A stretch of 64,000 nucleotides of DNA from Pyrenochaeta sp. MPI-SDFR-AT-0127 (taxonomy: Eukaryota; Ascomycota; Dothideomycetes; Pleosporales; Cucurbitariaceae), in contig JAGTJM010000009.1 of the NCBI GenBank assembly GCA_020747015.1, positions 62,001-126,000 on the forward strand, given 5' to 3'. Positions 23,022 to 33,693 of the stretch are shown piece after piece (the first letter of the stretch is position 1; every line of letters starts with the position of its first letter). The notes below the pieces were generated by a model. The model worked only from the letters and a program-made list of their open reading frames with translations, was not told the origin of the DNA and made no database searches. A program made the translations under genes and the position numbers.

Positions 23022-24715
23022 ATGGCCACTGCTCCTCCAACCGCGAACTGGGAGACTCTGACGAAACAGAAGCGGGAACAAGTCAAAGCCAAAATCCCCG
23101 CAGAGTGGCGCTTACCATCTGAGCTTACTGCAAACTTTCACGAAAAAGCTACAATCAGCGTGCTCGATGTTCCACGCTCAAGTGGTATCCTGACGGCCAA
23201 AGAGCTGGAGATTACAGAAAACTACGATGCTACAGATCTCGTCGGACGCCTGGCGTCGGGGGAGTTGAAGAGCGTGGATGTTGTCACGGCGTTTTGTAAG
23301 AGAGCCGCTATTGCGCAGCAGTGTGTGAGTTGTTTGACGGAGGTCATGTTCGACGAGGCGCTAGCAAAGGCAAAAGAGTGTGACGAGTATCTTGCAACAC
23401 ATGGGAAACCCATTGGTCCACTGCATGGGCTGCCAATTTCGCTCAAGGACAGCTTCAATGTCAAGGGTGTGCAGGCGACGATTGGATACACGAGTTTCAT
23501 CTCAAAACCGCCGGCGGCGAAGAATAGTGTGGTGGTGGATATCCTGAGCCAGGCTGGAGCGGTGTTTTATGTCAAGACGAATATTCCAGTGACAATGATG
23601 ACGGCGGATAGTCACAATAATATCTTTGGTCGCACACTTAATCCGCACAACCTATCCCTCACAGCAGGAGGTAGCACAGGTGGCGAAGCCGCACTTGTCG
23701 CCATGAAAGGCAGCGTGTTGGGTGTTGCTACGGACGTCGCGGGGTCAAATCGAATTCCCGCGCTGTGTTGCGGTATATCCTCTATAAAGCCGACAGCAGG
23801 GAGAGTCCCTTTCGCGGGCGGTGTACCACCAGGCCGACTGGGCAGCCCAGGCGCCATTTCGCCCGTTATAGGGCCCTGTGGTCGCAGTGTGAGGGACTAT
23901 GAACTGTTTCTGAAGACGATCATAGATTCACAGCCATGGACTGTCGACGAAAACACTCTCAACGTACCCTGGCGTGCTGTCCAACCAGTCACGAAGCCTC
24001 TACGCTTTGGCCTAATTCGAGGCAACAAGGAGCGTCCTCTCCACCCGCCCATTGCGAGAGCGTTGCATACAGCGGCAACGAAGTTGAAGAGTCAGGGCCA
24101 TGAAATCATACTTTTGGATGACAAGATACCTGACCTCTATCAGTCTGCGTTGCTAGCTTTCAAGTACTTCCTCCTCGACCCTCAAAAGACGCCTTTTAAG
24201 CATATCCAAGCCTCTGGCGAGCCTCTCGTCCCTTCCCTACCCACAGCTGTGTTCAAAGAATTTGAAGGATGGGAACCAAGTTTGGATGAACTGTGGGATA
24301 TGAATGTCTCACGCGCCCAAGTCCTCAATCAGTACCGCAAGCTGATGGTAGAGGAGAAGTTAGATGCGATATTATCGTGTGGGTATCAGGCCACGGCCGT
24401 GCCGCACGATACATATGGAGTACCGATTTATACTATGTTGCAGAATCTGTTGAATTTCCCAAGTGGCATATTGCCGTACGGCAAGGCGAACAAGGATCTA
24501 GATGCGCCGTTCCTCAAGGGAGACATTAGCTATGAGCCACCTTGTAAGTCTATCGGGGAGCTTAGCATGAAGAGATGTGCTAATAATGATTAGATAATCC
24601 AGAGTCGACTGAAGGGGTGCCGGGACATGTGCAAATTACAGGTAAGCCAATGATGGATGAGGAATTGATTGAGATTATGAAGGTTGTGGAGGGTATCTTG
24701 AAAGACGGCCAGTAG
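23022..24715 (+). CDS. Amidase-signature family enzyme (acetamidase/FAAH-like)
   Basis: Exons 23022-24543 and 24594-24715 encode 547 residues; the start is the ATG giving MATAPPTANW. The amidase-signature triad is complete: Lys 142 in GLPISLKDSF, the cis-Ser 218 in AGGSTGGEAAL and the nucleophile Ser 242 in TDVAGSNRIP, with the usual 24-residue spacing between the serines. Two variations from the common motif occur: GGSS is GGST, and DIGGS is DVAGS. The family hydrolyses amides such as acetamide, fatty-acid amides or indole amides through a Ser-cisSer-Lys mechanism. Fungal relatives of this length are usually annotated as acetamidases or general amidases; the substrate is not predictable here. 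No signal peptide, so probably cytosolic. The short last exon encodes the final 40 residues. Confidence 0.92.
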
Positions 24716-24874
24716 GGTCCCAAGGCATGGGTGCCAGAATATCGTGCCGCCTCTCCTCTGATCCAATCTATGTCGAATGCGAATGCCAAAGGCCCTTTTC
24801 GGTCAATGTTACTGGTTTAAATGTTGAAATCCTCGCAGTCATCTGCAGCTCGAAATGCTGGGTAGGCCAGGCGC

Positions 24875-25666
24875 TCAGTCTCTTCGCCTTCTAGGTCTCT
24901 CACGGGGCGATCTGCTCCTTGTATCTCTCTGCCGTCGGCGGTCTCTCGAACGTGATCTTGACTGCTTGTCATCTGTATCTCGCTCCCTCTGACGCTCTGG
25001 GCGGTCTTCTCGTCGCCTGTGCTCGCGACTTTTTGAGCGATGCCTGTGCTTGTCTTCCCTGTCATCGTTCCTCCGCCTGTCGCGCGATCGCGAACGGTCC
25101 CGGTGTCTGTGGCGGCGCTCTCGGTCTCGGTCTCTGGAACGGCTCCGTGACTTGTGTCTCCTCCTGCGCTCGCCGTCATCATCTCTGTGCCGCCTCGACC
25201 TGTCCTTCTTGTCCCTCTTCCTACTGCTCTTCTCATCGTCGCCCTCTTTCGCCTTCTCGTCGATCGCATCCTTGACATCTGCTTCATGCGCCTTCTGTCC
25301 CAGAGGCGTCAGATTCGCGTTGCCGCCTCCTCGCTCAGGGACTGGCAGACCCATGGCCGCAAGCATGGCGTCTTCCTCAGCCTCCTTCAGCTTGCGCTTC
25401 TCTTCCTTGATCCGTGCAGCCTCGGCTTCCTTGGAGTCATCGTCGCCTTTGGCATACCAGTTGAGGTCACGGCCTTGTTGCCAGCGCCCGACAGGGGCCA
25501 TGAGCGAGTGGCCCAGGTAGTTTTCACGCTGTGCATCGTTCTTGACGTCTTCCCACTTGAATTCGGCGCGACCGCCACTGTAAGCATGTCAGTGGAGTGC
25601 AGAAAGACGAGGGGCGCTTGGGACGTACCGACTACCTTCTTTGCGCACTGTCTGTACAAGATCCAT
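24875..25666 (-). CDS. MMTAG2-like (multiple myeloma tumor-associated protein 2) RS-rich protein
   Basis: Exons 25666-25629 and 25577-24875 encode 246 residues. The N-terminus, MDLVQTVRKEGSRGGRAEF followed by KWEDV, ENYLGHSLMAPVGRWQ and DLNWYAK, is the MMtag domain found in human C1orf35/MMTAG2 and conserved in fungi. A helical Lys/Glu-rich linker follows. The last 110 residues are an extreme RS/RD/RE-rich tail like that of splicing-associated factors. A role in pre-mRNA processing or another nuclear RNA-linked process is inferred from the tail; the family itself is poorly characterised. The gene is divergent from MED6 with only 164 bp between the two start codons. The first exon is only 38 nt. 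Confidence 0.9.
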
Positions 25667-25830
25667 GGTGTTGTGGTTGTTTGATGTCAAGTCTGTGGGA
25701 GAGTGTCCAGGGAAATTGCGGGCAAGTGACGGAGGTCCGACCCTAGTGCGCCCAAGCTCCATTCCCCACGATGCACACGCGCACTCTACTGTTCGAAGTC
25801 TCACATAACAACCCCCACTGAGCCTCCATT
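25667..25830. promoter_or_regulatory. Short divergent promoter, MMTAG2-like / MED6
   Basis: Only 164 bp separate the start codons of two divergently transcribed genes, so both 5' UTRs and core promoters must lie here. No specific factor site is claimed. Confidence 0.6.
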
Positions 25831-26953
25831 ATGCCTCCCCAAATTCCCCTCCCCGATGAGCAGGAATTCGACCAGCCCCATCTCCTCGGCGGCGTCCCAA
25901 ACCAAGACCTCAACTACGGGAATAATCCATTCTACTACTTCACCTCATCGCCATGGTTCGAGCCAATGTGCATCAATGTCGCTGTGCTCAACAATCTCCA
26001 CATAGACCCGAATGGCCAGCAGGTAATGAATGACCGGAAACTATGGGACGAACGACTGCGCCGAGAACCCCAGGGCGTGCAGTTCATGATCGCCGGCGAG
26101 CCGCAGGGTGAGGGCCAGCCGTGGGTCCTACAGCGCCAAAACAAGGTGCCAAACAGCGAGGGCAAGATAGAGACACATGTAGAAGGCAATTGGTACACAC
26201 AAGGGACAAAGGTGCTCATGGCACCGAGTCTATTGGACGTAGTCCAGTCCCGCTTGGTTAGTCTTCGCAGCGTCATCACGGACGGACGGACGGACATGTT
26301 GCTTGGGAAGCAAGAGCTAACAGCTGACGCAGCTCTCCGTTTCGACGCGCATGCAACAAATGGCCGAAATCTCCAAGAATATGACGCACTGGAGCCCCGC
26401 AACAGGCTATTCGTATTTCCCTCCTTCGTACGAGGGCACAAAAGCAGCAACCTCTGCAAGCCGTATTGGCAGTCCAACGTTGGCGCCAACAGACCCTGAT
26501 GCGGCTGCGACACAGTCACAAGCTGCGGGAGCGACGATGCAAACCACAGATGCCGTGGCCTCAACCACCGAGTTCTCCGACGCGCTCTTCATGCAGTCGC
26601 TGAGACTGACGAATGCGTACGGGGACGAATATATGGACGAGAACCCCCTGAAGGGCGAACCAGGCGCTTTCGTCTTTGAGAACACTCGGACGGCTGTGGA
26701 TGCAAGGAACAAAGCACAGGAGCAGGCTGCCCAAGCAACACAGCCGGCGCCTTCCGTAGCCCTTCCAAAATTAGACACGCAGCCTCCGAGCGTAGCACCC
26801 TCATCAATAGGGACGCCAAAGGGAATAGCAACACCGGGTGCTGTTGATGCTCACAGTAGGAAGAGCAGCGTTGCTCCCGCACCCAAGAAGAGCAAGAACA
26901 GAAGGAAGAGTCAGGGAGGACTCGCAAGCCCAACAACCCCAAGTGTGCCGTAA
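25831..26953 (+). CDS. med6: Mediator complex subunit 6
   Basis: Exons 25831-26256 and 26333-26953 encode 348 residues. The Med6 domain occupies about residues 20-175. It starts near NPFYYFTSSPWFEPMC, which corresponds to the conserved 'DYFSxSPFYD..CNNE' region of Med6. It continues through EPQGVQFMIAGEP and the conserved APSLLDVVQSRL segment, and ends with ATGYSYFPPSYE. The C-terminal half is disordered and Ala/Pro/Thr-rich, ending in a Lys/Arg patch (KKSKNRRKSQGG). Med6 is a head-module subunit that couples Mediator to RNA polymerase II. The 76-nt intron contains a short GACG repeat (26281-26295). The call rests on motif order; the fungal domain is divergent but consistent throughout. Confidence 0.88.
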
Positions 26954-28460
26954 GCAGACTGACAAAGGTTTTCCATTTTGACGTTGAAAGTCGCTCACTA
27001 CATGGTCACTACTTTGATTGATTTCATTTTCTATGATACCCCCTGTTATATAGTAAACTCCAAGTCTTGTGCAAGAAGTCTATATCCTTCGGTGCATCGT
27101 CTCATTATCCTTACCATTCATGATCTCGAGCCGACAACTCATCGTTTGACATGGATGGAATATTGCACCCTCTACTGTACTAAAGCAATACCTTGAAAAG
27201 ACAAGCTCAGTTCAACTACACGTACTATTCTGAATGTCGGTCAGACCAGCATAAGCACGTCCAGAAACTAAAGCTCAAAATGCTTACAACCCGATAACAT
27301 ATTGCATTGATTCTGGTAGGATCAGTAAACTTCCCCTTATTTGACCTACATCGAGGATACGGCATGGCCATCGTTGATTATATTGTGGCTGACATAATAA
27401 CAGCATACCACATCCTCAAAGCGTACTCGTCAAACAGAAGAATTGCGAAAGAGATACCGGAAGCACTCATCCAAGAAGCAAGAGACTTCCTACCCAGAGG
27501 TCACAGAAATAAAATCCAAGTATACGTCCATGGCGTGGTGGATCATCTCAGACAAACCATTCTAGAAGGGGGAAGATATAGACTGTGAACCTGAACTACG
27601 CCAATACGGAGGTCGAGGACATTGCTGTATAGTTTGACATGCTACGACGTTTCGTGATGGTGAGGGGGAGGTGACGTGCTAGCAGATTGATGCATGAAGA
27701 AATGATAGCCAGAAACTAGACAAGGGAGTTCAGAAGATTGCGTGCGAAGTCGACATGGTCGAGATTTAATCTATCTGTGTAGATACGACCCCAAGACGTG
27801 GTGCAATCTCGCGTCTTCTTATCCTGGTTCCGCCTTGCACTTTACCGTCACACATCACAATGCAAAGCAGAAGACAATGTTATGAGTGGGTAAATCCCGG
27901 ATCTTCGCGTGCTTCTCTGTTGCGAGAAGCATGGTCAGAATCCTGACGGATACGAGTCTTGACTAACTAAACATCCCTATGTAGAAGCGAATTGTATGAT
28001 GGATATGCCATCCCTTAATGCAAAAACAAATGAACTCCGTCCCAGATGCCGCTCGCTTCCATCATATATCAGTGGTTTCAGTTTGATGATCGCCCTCATC
28101 AGAACAGTTTGTTTCATCCGCCCCATTCATGCCAAGTGCCTCAATGCTCCCATGAACCAAAAGCACACCCGAAAAGTAACAAAGGAGAGATACCAAGCGA
28201 CAAGATAGAATCGAAGGATATGCGGTGGTAGTGGTGGTATGCGTCGAGTGAAGAGTATACAGGTATAGAGGGGAGAGGAGACAAGGAAAATGGTATCTCT
28301 AAAGCTACAATTTGACTCGAAAAGGGATAGTGTTCGGATGGTTCTGGTGGTGGAAGAGTGAGACTCTTGCTCCCCACAACGTATTCTTCGAAGGCCAATG
28401 AAATAAAAGGAAATAAGGATAGAAAAGTTGTCAAGACTAACAAGTGGTAGGGCATGATGC
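26954..28460. other. Convergent spacer, one doubtful small ORF
   Basis: About 1.5 kb between convergent genes (med6 and the kinase). The only protein-like frame is 27364-27588 on plus, 74 codons starting MAIVDYIVADIITAYHILKA. It has no recognised family and no supporting introns, and I regard it as more likely chance than gene. The remainder shows short frames only. Confidence 0.5.
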
Positions 28461-30377
28461 CTACCACACCCACTCAAAATCGCCAAGGTCATCGCTCATT
28501 TGAGCGTGACCAGTATGTTGGCGCCAGTCTTTCGACTTGTACCAATTGTTTTGCTCCCAGCTACTGGTAGCGTTGTTGTTATTGTTGTTGTGATTGTTCT
28601 CATTCTGACTGGGACCCCAATAGATCGGTCGCTTCCCAGTCCCAGTCCGGCTCCGCTTCCGGGCGGAGATCGGAGTAGGCTGACCTTGCTTGGGCGACCT
28701 GACGGGCTTGGTTGGAGTTTGCTGCTGTGTCTGGACAGCAGGGCTACGCCTGCGATCACCAAGGGCAGCCCATTTGTCGGCGGCAGTACGCTTCGGGGGA
28801 GGGGAGAAGCGAGCCGAAGGTGGAGAGTGGTGCTCCTCAAAGACGAAACCAGTGCTAGCGCTGACGTGATCAGCGACGCGACGGTTCTTTGGCGAGCGGC
28901 TCCTGCTGTTGTGAACGGTAGCAGGGTTCTTTATCTCAGACAAACCACCACGTGGGGTGGAGACACCAGAACCGGCCTCAGAGACAACGAGCTTCGGCTG
29001 CTTCTCAGCGGCAAAGGGTGTATAGCTGTTCTCAATCTCAGCAATGAATTGCGCATCATCATCTTCCTCGTCCCACAAGTCACTCCAGCTCTTCGAGAAG
29101 ACATCGCGCTTCTTGCCAAAGACGGATGCCATACTGCTGTAAGGCTTGGCAGGGAGAGAACCAGAGATAGGAACAGGGCGAGAGCGGGCAATGGTCATCG
29201 ACTTTGGTTCGGTGAGTTCAATCGACTTGAAAGACAAGCCCAAACCAGAGTCAACAAAAGATGCGGCGGAAGCAGTGCTTGGCTTGACATCGTAAGGGGG
29301 ACCAGAGAACAGGTCTTCTTCATAGACCTCGGTATCTGGGATGGCTGAGAGCTGACGGAATGACTGTGGTGGAGACATGGCCAGGGCCTTGGCCCATGGG
29401 AATGACCCACCATTGTCGAGCTGAGGTGTCGAGATGGATGGAGTGCGGAGTGGCTCACGGTTGGCGCCCACGGCGACAACGTCACGCTCCTCAGTGCAGA
29501 ACTCATCGAGGCTCTCGTCATCGGTGGTGAAGCTAATGACGCGAGCAAGAGCATCCTTGACAGCGTTCAGATCACGCTTCTCGGGATCGATGGCTAGGCA
29601 GTGCCTGATGACCTCAAAGGTATCCTGGGACATGTTGGGGAACACATCGAAGAGGCTTTGACGGTCAAGAGCGAAGTCGGCGTACAGAGGATCCGACGCA
29701 GATGGAACGGCGAAAGGGTTGCGCTGGAAGAGGACGTTGAGAAGAACAATGCCAATGGCCCAAATGTCTGCCTTTGCAGGGGCATAACCAGTGTTGGACG
29801 GGTCATACTGCTCAGGAGCCATGTATCGGTCGCTGCCAACGGCAATCTCCCAAGACCAAGCATCGGAAGTAGCGAGGCCAAGATCACCCAGCTTCATCGA
29901 GCCAGACTGAGTGAGGAAGATGTTCTCCGGCTTGATATCGCGATGGTAGATACCCTTGGAGTGGATAAACTCAACGGCGCCAACGAGCTGCATCATGAAG
30001 TCGCGAACGTGCTCCGTCTCCAAAGGCCCCTTGTCCATGCGAATGGCCTCGTACAAATCGCCATTGGAGCAGAACTCCAAGACCAGATAAATGTGATTCT
30101 GGGTCTCAAAAGACTGAAGGAGGTTGACAACATTGGGATGATCGCCAAGATGGAGATGTACACCGAGTTCTTCGGAGCGATCATCAACAGCAAACGCCGA
30201 AGGGCAATTGACAGCGGCGGTGGGCTTGGTGATGACCTTGACAGCGACATGGTCGCCAGTAACTAGGTCCTTGGCCTGGAAGACCATGCCAAAGGAGCCA
30301 TGATTGAGTGGAGAGATGGTCTCATACCGTCCGTTAAGCACAACGCCATCTTGAAGCTGATTGCGCATACACTCCAT
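28461..30377 (-). CDS. Serine/threonine protein kinase, Ran1/Ksp1/Sks1-like
   Basis: A single intronless frame of 638 residues starting MECMRNQLQDG. The kinase domain covers about residues 18-285. It has a glycine loop NHGSFGMVF (25-33), VAVKV with Lys 47, HRDIKPEN (145-152), GDLGLA (164-169) and MAPEQ (186-190). An insertion rich in small residues follows the VAIK strand, as in the fungal Ran1/Pat1, Ksp1, Sks1 and Vhs1 group, which act in nutrient and meiosis/pseudohyphal signalling. The DFG Phe is Leu here. The C-terminal 350 residues are disordered, contain an Asn tract encoded at 28572-28598 and end with the acidic-aromatic DDLGDFEWVW, which looks like a conserved docking tail. Upstream lies an unusually long spacer. 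Assignment to this kinase group is an inference from the catalytic-domain style. Confidence 0.88.
   Translation of the reverse strand: MECMRNQLQDGVVLNGRYETISPLNHGSFGMVFQAKDLVTGDHVAVKVITKPTAAVNCPSAFAVDDRSEELGVHLHLGDHPNVVNLLQSFETQNHIYLVLEFCSNGDLYEAIRMDKGPLETEHVRDFMMQLVGAVEFIHSKGIYHRDIKPENIFLTQSGSMKLGDLGLATSDAWSWEIAVGSDRYMAPEQYDPSNTGYAPAKADIWAIGIVLLNVLFQRNPFAVPSASDPLYADFALDRQSLFDVFPNMSQDTFEVIRHCLAIDPEKRDLNAVKDALARVISFTTDDESLDEFCTEERDVVAVGANREPLRTPSISTPQLDNGGSFPWAKALAMSPPQSFRQLSAIPDTEVYEEDLFSGPPYDVKPSTASAASFVDSGLGLSFKSIELTEPKSMTIARSRPVPISGSLPAKPYSSMASVFGKKRDVFSKSWSDLWDEEDDDAQFIAEIENSYTPFAAEKQPKLVVSEAGSGVSTPRGGLSEIKNPATVHNSRSRSPKNRRVADHVSASTGFVFEEHHSPPSARFSPPPKRTAADKWAALGDRRRSPAVQTQQQTPTKPVRSPKQGQPTPISARKRSRTGTGKRPIYWGPSQNENNHNNNNNNATSSWEQNNWYKSKDWRQHTGHAQMSDDLGDFEWVW
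28572..28598. repeat. Asn-codon tract in kinase gene
   Basis: An imperfect GTT/ATT-type trinucleotide tract on the plus strand encodes nine residues, eight Asn and one His, in the kinase C-terminal tail. It is probably length-polymorphic, as such tracts usually are. Confidence 0.8.
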
Positions 30378-33300
30378 AGAGAACGATGGGAGACGAAAGG
30401 TAGATAGCGGGCCGAAGGGAAACTCAAAAGGTCTACCCGGTGGCTTGTCGCTGGAGGTGAAGGTGAAGCTGGGCTAATGAACAAATAAAAGGCCGGAAAG
30501 TTGAGGCTTGTAGTCGTAATCAGACAATGGATCGGCAGCCGTCGACCCCAAAAGCGATGCTCTATCAGACTTTTAGGTGACCACCAAGTTTCGGTAAAGA
30601 TAAGCAATGAAATGTTTTATGATAGCGTCCGATCCAGAATGGGATAAAAGCACGGACCGTTTAAGATGTCGTAAAGTAACAGGTTGCAGGCTGCAGGAAG
30701 CAGGAAGCCGCTCAAAGGAAACCGAAAGCAGAGCAAAGTCGTCGGTAATATGCACAGGTGTCCGTCGACGGGAAAAACAAGGAAAGTTTCAAGAGAGTGT
30801 GGTTCTCATTTGTCGGTATTAGTTGTATAGGGGAGAGCCCGGGTCAACGAGCAATCAGAGGGTTGTGTGGTGGGTGCCGGGTGCTAGACGTCCGGCACGG
30901 TAGTTGTATCGCTGCGTAAATAGAAGAAAGTCGTAACACGTGGAGGGTTCGTCGATAGGCAGACAGAAAGGGGACTGTCCGGATGACGCAAGTTGGCAGG
31001 GTGAGTCAGGCGCACGGGCTCACCAAAGTCTAGCAGGTTCTCTCGGAGGTGATTGAGATGGGGCTAGAGTAGGCGGCTTTGACTGGATAAGAGGTTAATC
31101 GATAAGAGCATCAAACGTCTTGTCCAAGAAGCTGTGTAGAGTGCAGCGGAGCTTGTCGTCGTTGGAGGTGGTGTGGGTGGAGGAGAGGGAGTGCGAGGCG
31201 GCTGTCGGGGAATGTCGGTGATGGCCAGCAGCGCTCTTCTCTTTGTCACATCAAATCAATGACCAGCGTCGGCAGGTGTACGGTTGGGTAGATTGGCGGG
31301 GAGTAGATGTCTTAGAGGCGGTGGTGGTGGTGGTGATGGTCGAGGGGGGTGGAGGGCTAAGAGCCAAGGGAGGGATTGTTGTTGACGTCGAAGCAGCGGT
31401 TGCGGAAGGAACGAGTGGAATGCGGCGATTATTAGGGAAGCAGCGGAGGAGGAGGTGGGACGGAGAAGGAAGCAACGCTGAGCTTGCGAACAAGGACGAG
31501 GAACAGAAGAGCGGTACGGGTTATGGAGGCATCGGAAGATCGTGGTGATGTGATAGCGGGTAAAAGACGGCGCTCCTGGGTATTAGAAGAGGGAGCGAGC
31601 TGAGCCAGGTCCTCGGCCAAAAGCAGCCTAGCGGCCAAAGCAGGCGGTGACACTGGCAGGGATGCGAGAAGGGCATAGTGTGCTGTCGTGGCTTGCATCA
31701 CCTGGTGCTAAAGCGGCGCCATCCCAACACCAACCGGATTCCGCCACTGGCCTGCCAACTTTCCACGGCTTTCCATGGCCTTCCCAACTTTCGTCACCTT
31801 GCGAGCTCGCTGGGCCTGCTGCTGGCTCAAAGTGCCTGGCCTGGCACAACTGTCGGCTCGCTCGGGATCTGGCTGGGTGCGTTTTAGGGGAGGAAGGGGG
31901 GGCTAGAGGTCACGCTGCAGTCACGCCTTCACATAGCTTTCGTAGTCACGTCTTGTTCCTCCTGTCGTCTCCGTTTCCGTCTCCGTGTCTAGTCGCAGGT
32001 TCTGGCTGCCGAGCGTGCGAGGGCATTATGACGCCTTGGACGGACGAGCAGCGCTGAAACATTGACCCTGCCTCACAATAACGGGTGGGCATGGCGAGCA
32101 CCCAGGCCTGCCAGCCAGCCTGCCCTCCCAGGCGGCGCTGCTTGCTGTCGTGTGCCAATGCTGGCTTAGCCCCAAGCGCCGGCTGACGTCCCTTGAGGCC
32201 TCTGCTGATCGTGTCCTGTTGCAATGTCGGACAAAGCTGCCACCTGGCCTGTAATTGGTGCCATCAACAGCCGCTCCCCCCCTCCACGAGGTGCTCCAAC
32301 AAGACCGTTATCGTTCATCCATCGAGATGCTTGCCACTGCCCGGCATGCTGGCTCGGCGGCATGGTCTCGTTCAACGCCGCGAGCGGAACATGACCAACT
32401 GCTGTACGGTTCAGGGGGTTGCACCCCCCCAATGCAGCATGGCAAGAGTTTCGGCTGCTAGCGCTCGGAGTCGCCCTGTGGTGCGCCTTTGTCGCTCCAA
32501 TTCCGCGTCAAAGCACCGTCTGGCGGGTGGCGGCTACAGACGAGTGGGAATCTGGGGAAAGCTCATGCTCGTCCTGGCCTCGAGCTCCCAACAACGCGCA
32601 TTCCCCATTGCAGAAGCGTGTCCTCAGTACACTGGCCGCGGTAGCATGCAGTGGAGATGAAACAAAGTCGGTGTACGCAGCCTTGCGCGAATGAGATTGC
32701 CTTGCTGCAATCCTCTTCCCAATTCTTCTGTTTGTTGTCGGGCTTCGGGGCCATGGGCCAGTCTGGCTGCGCGTTGGGGCCGCCCAGGCCAGTAGTAAGC
32801 TCGCAACTGCACTCCAAATACGGCCTTGCAGTAGACTGCAGCATCCTGCATAGCCAGAGAGACACTTGGCCACCCACAGCGGAGCGCTGGACAGGCACTC
32901 GGCCGCCTCCACTGCTGCTACTGCAGGTAACAATGCGGCGGGCATTTCCTGGTACCCACTTTGTTGTACCTGTCCCTGGAATCCTCCATGGCGGTGTGGA
33001 GCGACAACAGTCTTTGTAGAGACAACACATGTTATTTCCACTCCTGTGGCCTATGGGGTTTCAGACATTGTTGTCATGATGGCGGGTCTCTCCCATATGG
33101 CATGTGGATATACAGTGGGTCTGCGGCTGCCACCCGTCAGTCGACGGCATCCAGGGGAGCATCCAAATGTGCATTTTCCAGCTTTCGCCATTGTCGAGCT
33201 CCACTACAGGTCTCGACAGCACACACTCGACGATGAAGACGGGCGCGGGTCTTCGAAGAGCGATTGCGCGCAATCCAATTCCACATGCAGCTCCTGTCTC

Positions 33301-33693
33301 CGAGCAATGACGCAAGGAAACAGCTGAGGAAGACCATCGTGTACATGGCACCTGCTACTTTGAAATCAATCTCAGCGACCGTGTAGCCAGCCTGGTCGCG
33401 TCTTCACGAAAATTTTCTACCCGACTCACACACCCGCACCTTGACACTTGACACTTGACACTTGACTAGGCCCCATAAAGCAACTCTCCTATTCCGTCGT
33501 TATCACAATGTACACCACGACTATTGTCTACTACACCGCTCCCCTTTGGTGTTGGTGTCTTGTCTATTTGCACCAATGGCTGCTCGGCCCGGACACACAA
33601 CATCACAGATCACGGAATAAGGGCTCTCTATCAGAAAATTTTCGCCTCACCGCTGCTCACCGCCCTGCACTCAACAAAGAAACAAACAACACA
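30378..33693. other. 3.3-kb divergent spacer, GC-rich, no recognised gene
   Basis: The longest spacer in the window, between the kinase (minus) and utr4 (plus). It is GC-rich in its middle part, giving many overlapping frames on both strands but no domain or convincing exon chain. It includes GGT-rich runs near 31.32 kb, clusters of CCAGCC/GCCTGCC near 32.1 kb and the CTTGACA minisatellite at 33440. It probably contains long leaders and regulatory DNA for both genes. An unannotated non-coding RNA cannot be excluded. Confidence 0.5.
33440..33466. repeat. Tandem CTTGACA minisatellite upstream of utr4
   Basis: Three full copies and one six-base partial copy of CTTGACA lie in a row, ending about 227 bp before the utr4 start codon, hence in its promoter or leader. 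Confidence 0.9.

Noticed and set aside
27364..27588. 74-codon plus-strand frame as a small gene
   Set aside because: Single short frame in a convergent spacer without recognised motif; noted in the spacer entry only.
32508..33041. Long overlapping frames on both strands in the GC-rich spacer
   Set aside because: High GC lowers stop frequency; frames overlap each other and none has a domain, signal peptide or coherent exon chain.
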